DNA of 64,000 bases, taken from assembly GCA_020438105.1 (NCBI GenBank), contig JAGQVE010000004.1, forward strand, positions 62,001-126,000. Reading direction: 5' to 3'. The DNA comes from Bacteroidales bacterium (GTDB lineage: Bacteria; Bacteroidota; Bacteroidia; Bacteroidales; JAADJA01). The notes beneath the pieces were generated by a model. It worked only from the letters and a program-made list of their open reading frames with translations, searched no databases and was not told the origin of the DNA. Every line of letters starts with the position of its first letter. The first letter of the stretch is position 1. A program made the translations under genes and the position numbers. Positions 62,548 through 64,000 of the stretch are shown here, piece after piece.

Positions 62548-63399
62548 TTAACCGATTTGCTTCAATCGTTCAATAACATCATCGGTTAAGCGGCTGGCAC
62601 CAATCCTGAAGAGTTGGTTGTTGAGCCATTGTGGTCCCAGGGTTTGTTTTATTACCTGGTAAAAATCGAGGGCCGTTTTACAATCTGAAATCCCGCCTGC
62701 AGGTTTTAATCCAATTTTTTTACCTGTTGCTTCAAAATATTCTTTTACCGTATCGGCCATTACCATGATTGCCTCAAGTGTTGCTGCAGGCTGTATTTTC
62801 CCGGTAGAGGTTTTAATAAAATCAGCACCTGCATTGATAGCAATTTCGGAAGCTTTCCTGATATTATCTACCGTTTTTAATTCTCCAGTTTCCAGAATTA
62901 CTTTTAAGTGAGCATCGCCACAAGCCTTTTTAATCGCTTTTATTTCATCAGCCACTTCGGTAAATTTTCCTTCCAGAAATTTACCCCGTGAGATCACCAT
63001 ATCAATTTCATCAGCTCCCTGTACAACTGCAAATTCAACTTCGGCTACTTTGATTTCGATGGGTGACTGACCCGCAGGAAAAGCTCCGGCTACGCAGGCA
63101 ACTTCTATATTTGTGTCTTTCAGGTTTTTTTTGGCCAACGCTGCAAAAGTTGGATAAAAACAAACTGCAGCTACATCAGGAAAATCAGCACCGAGGGTGT
63201 GAATACTTTTGGCTTTGTTGCAAAGTCCTAATACTTTTTCCTCAGTGTCTGAGCCTTCCAGGGTAGTAAGGTCTATGCAATTAAGTATGATTTTTAAGGC
63301 CTTTAATTCTTCTGCTTGGTCAGGGTTTATTTGCCTGGCGGCTTCAATCCGTTTGGCGATGCTTTCCTGATTTTGGTCATATTTTTTAAAAGAATACAT
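62548..63399 (-). CDS. deoC: Deoxyribose-phosphate aldolase
   Basis: A 283-residue class I aldolase that splits 2-deoxyribose 5-phosphate to glyceraldehyde 3-phosphate and acetaldehyde. The Schiff-base lysine is in DFIKTSTGKI (near residue 199); the proton-relay Asp and Lys are in IDLTTLEG and GLKPAGGISD; GADEIDMVIS is conserved. The N-terminus is about 25 residues longer than E. coli DeoC, usual for one branch of the family. It is followed on the same strand by the selenoprotein-like gene (89-bp gap). Confidence 0.95.
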   Translation of the reverse strand: MYSFKKYDQNQESIAKRIEAARQINPDQAEELKALKIILNCIDLTTLEGSDTEEKVLGLCNKAKSIHTLGADFPDVAAVCFYPTFAALAKKNLKDTNIEVACVAGAFPAGQSPIEIKVAEVEFAVVQGADEIDMVISRGKFLEGKFTEVADEIKAIKKACGDAHLKVILETGELKTVDNIRKASEIAINAGADFIKTSTGKIQPAATLEAIMVMADTVKEYFEATGKKIGLKPAGGISDCKTALDFYQVIKQTLGPQWLNNQLFRIGASRLTDDVIERLKQIG

Positions 63400-63414
63400 A
63401 TCAGATAGATTGGG

Positions 63415-64000
63415 TTAACCGCAGTGGAAATATTTTTTTACCATTTTCAATAACTCTTCGGGTTTATCTTTTAGTTCTTCCCTTAAATTTTGGTCGTTAA
63501 ACTGTTTATGATATTTGATAATCCCATCCAGTGTTCCTTCCGTAAAGATACCGTATTTTAAGTAATGACTCTTCTGGTTTTCAAGGGCAATACCTGATTC
63601 CCAGCATGAAGCAGGAAGATGGTTGAGCTCACTTAATCGTTTTTTATCATTAAAAATATTCACGTCCACGTAGGTCTTTTCTGCATATTTGAGGGCGTCT
63701 TTCATTTCGAGGCCATGCAAGGCAGCAACAGCAATTCCAGCCATCAACATATAAACATCAGCCGAACCGTCAGGACTGCGCAGTTCAACGGTTTGCCTGT
63801 TCAGCTCGCGGGTATCAATGGCAGGTTCCTGCGGATTGGCATCATTGGCCATAGTAAGTTTACCGTTCCAGCCCAGTGGTACCCTTACCAGTACAGATCG
63901 GTTTCGATCGCCCCAGCAAATGTTAGTAGGTGCTTCCTGGTGAGGTACCAACCTGAAATACGACATGGGGTTAAGGTTGCCAAAGGCGGTTAATGATGGC
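63415..64000 (-). CDS. glnA: Glutamine synthetase, 3' part (cut by window end)
   Basis: The frame is open to the right edge, so only about 195 C-terminal residues are visible, from PSLTAFGNLNP. The catalytic-domain motifs RLVPHQEAPTNICWGDRNRS and VRVPLGW, then VELRSPDGSADVYMLMAGIA, are those of glutamine synthetases, which make glutamine from glutamate, ammonia and ATP. No adenylylation-site Tyr is evident in the visible part (NHLPASCWES takes the region of NLYDLP). It ends 15 bp before deoC. Confidence 0.88.
   Translation of the reverse strand, partial: PSLTAFGNLNPMSYFRLVPHQEAPTNICWGDRNRSVLVRVPLGWNGKLTMANDANPQEPAIDTRELNRQTVELRSPDGSADVYMLMAGIAVAALHGLEMKDALKYAEKTYVDVNIFNDKKRLSELNHLPASCWESGIALENQKSHYLKYGIFTEGTLDGIIKYHKQFNDQNLREELKDKPEELLKMVKKYFHCG

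Overview
The window is about 40% G+C and comes from the chromosome of a Bacteroidota bacterium, most likely an environmental member of the order Bacteroidales. The evidence is consistent throughout: several type IX secretion (T9SS) cargo proteins with C-terminal sorting domains, a PorW/SprE-type T9SS lipoprotein, tandem gingipain-family (C25) peptidases, promoters of the Bacteroidota kind (TAnnTTTG -7 element), Bacteroidota-only families (DUF5686, DUF4296, IPExxxVDY) and weak Shine-Dalgarno signals with several TTG starts. I see no tRNA, rRNA, CRISPR array, insertion sequence or prophage. The window opens inside a T9SS adhesin gene and closes inside a glutamine synthetase gene.

Layout. 1-2.4 kb: 3' end of a T9SS adhesin followed by a small PID-CTERM-like protein and a strong terminator. 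2.4-6.7 kb: housekeeping genes (holin-like membrane protein, flavin-binding oxidoreductase, PAP2 phosphatase, obg, hpt, purE, cytidylate-kinase-like). 6.8-14.7 kb: a receiver plus PEP/pyruvate-binding protein, a secreted nuclease/lamin-tail protein with a dockerin-like end, a TPR lipoprotein and a D-threonine-aldolase-like PLP enzyme. 14.8-19.1 kb: a second adhesin plus PID-CTERM cassette. 19.4-25.8 kb: an unknown basic coiled-coil membrane protein, an O-methyltransferase, a nitroreductase, purN, acpP-fabF-rnc. 25.8-29.5 kb: ATP-synthase accessory genes without atpB, bactofilin, porW/sprE. 29.7-36 kb: M23 peptidase, dxr, rseP, nhaC, a TauE-like exporter. 36-40 kb: a LOG / P-loop kinase / dCMP deaminase operon, rbfA, a methyltransferase, a LolE-like permease. 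40.4-48.4 kb: two C25 peptidases in tandem. 48.5-58.4 kb: aromatic amino acid decarboxylase-like enzyme, TPR protein, lptB, DUF5686 protein, kdsD, recQ, OmpH-like, DUF4296. 58.4-64 kb: two small lipoproteins, a 742-residue TPR protein, a probable selenoprotein, deoC, glutamine synthetase.

The most striking observation is at 61679-62458 (minus strand). A secreted thioredoxin-like protein with a T9SS tail carries an in-frame TGA exactly where the first cysteine of the CxxC active site should be (UxxC). A stem-loop starting 13 nt after the TGA has the geometry of a bacterial SECIS element. TGA is a normal stop elsewhere in the window (for example rnc and obg), so this looks like a selenocysteine codon in an exported, T9SS-sorted redox protein. 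A nonsense mutation or sequencing error remains the main alternative. The second theme is the twice-repeated cassette of a T9SS adhesin followed by a tiny PID-CTERM-type protein and a terminator, which suggests a co-evolved surface-protein pair.
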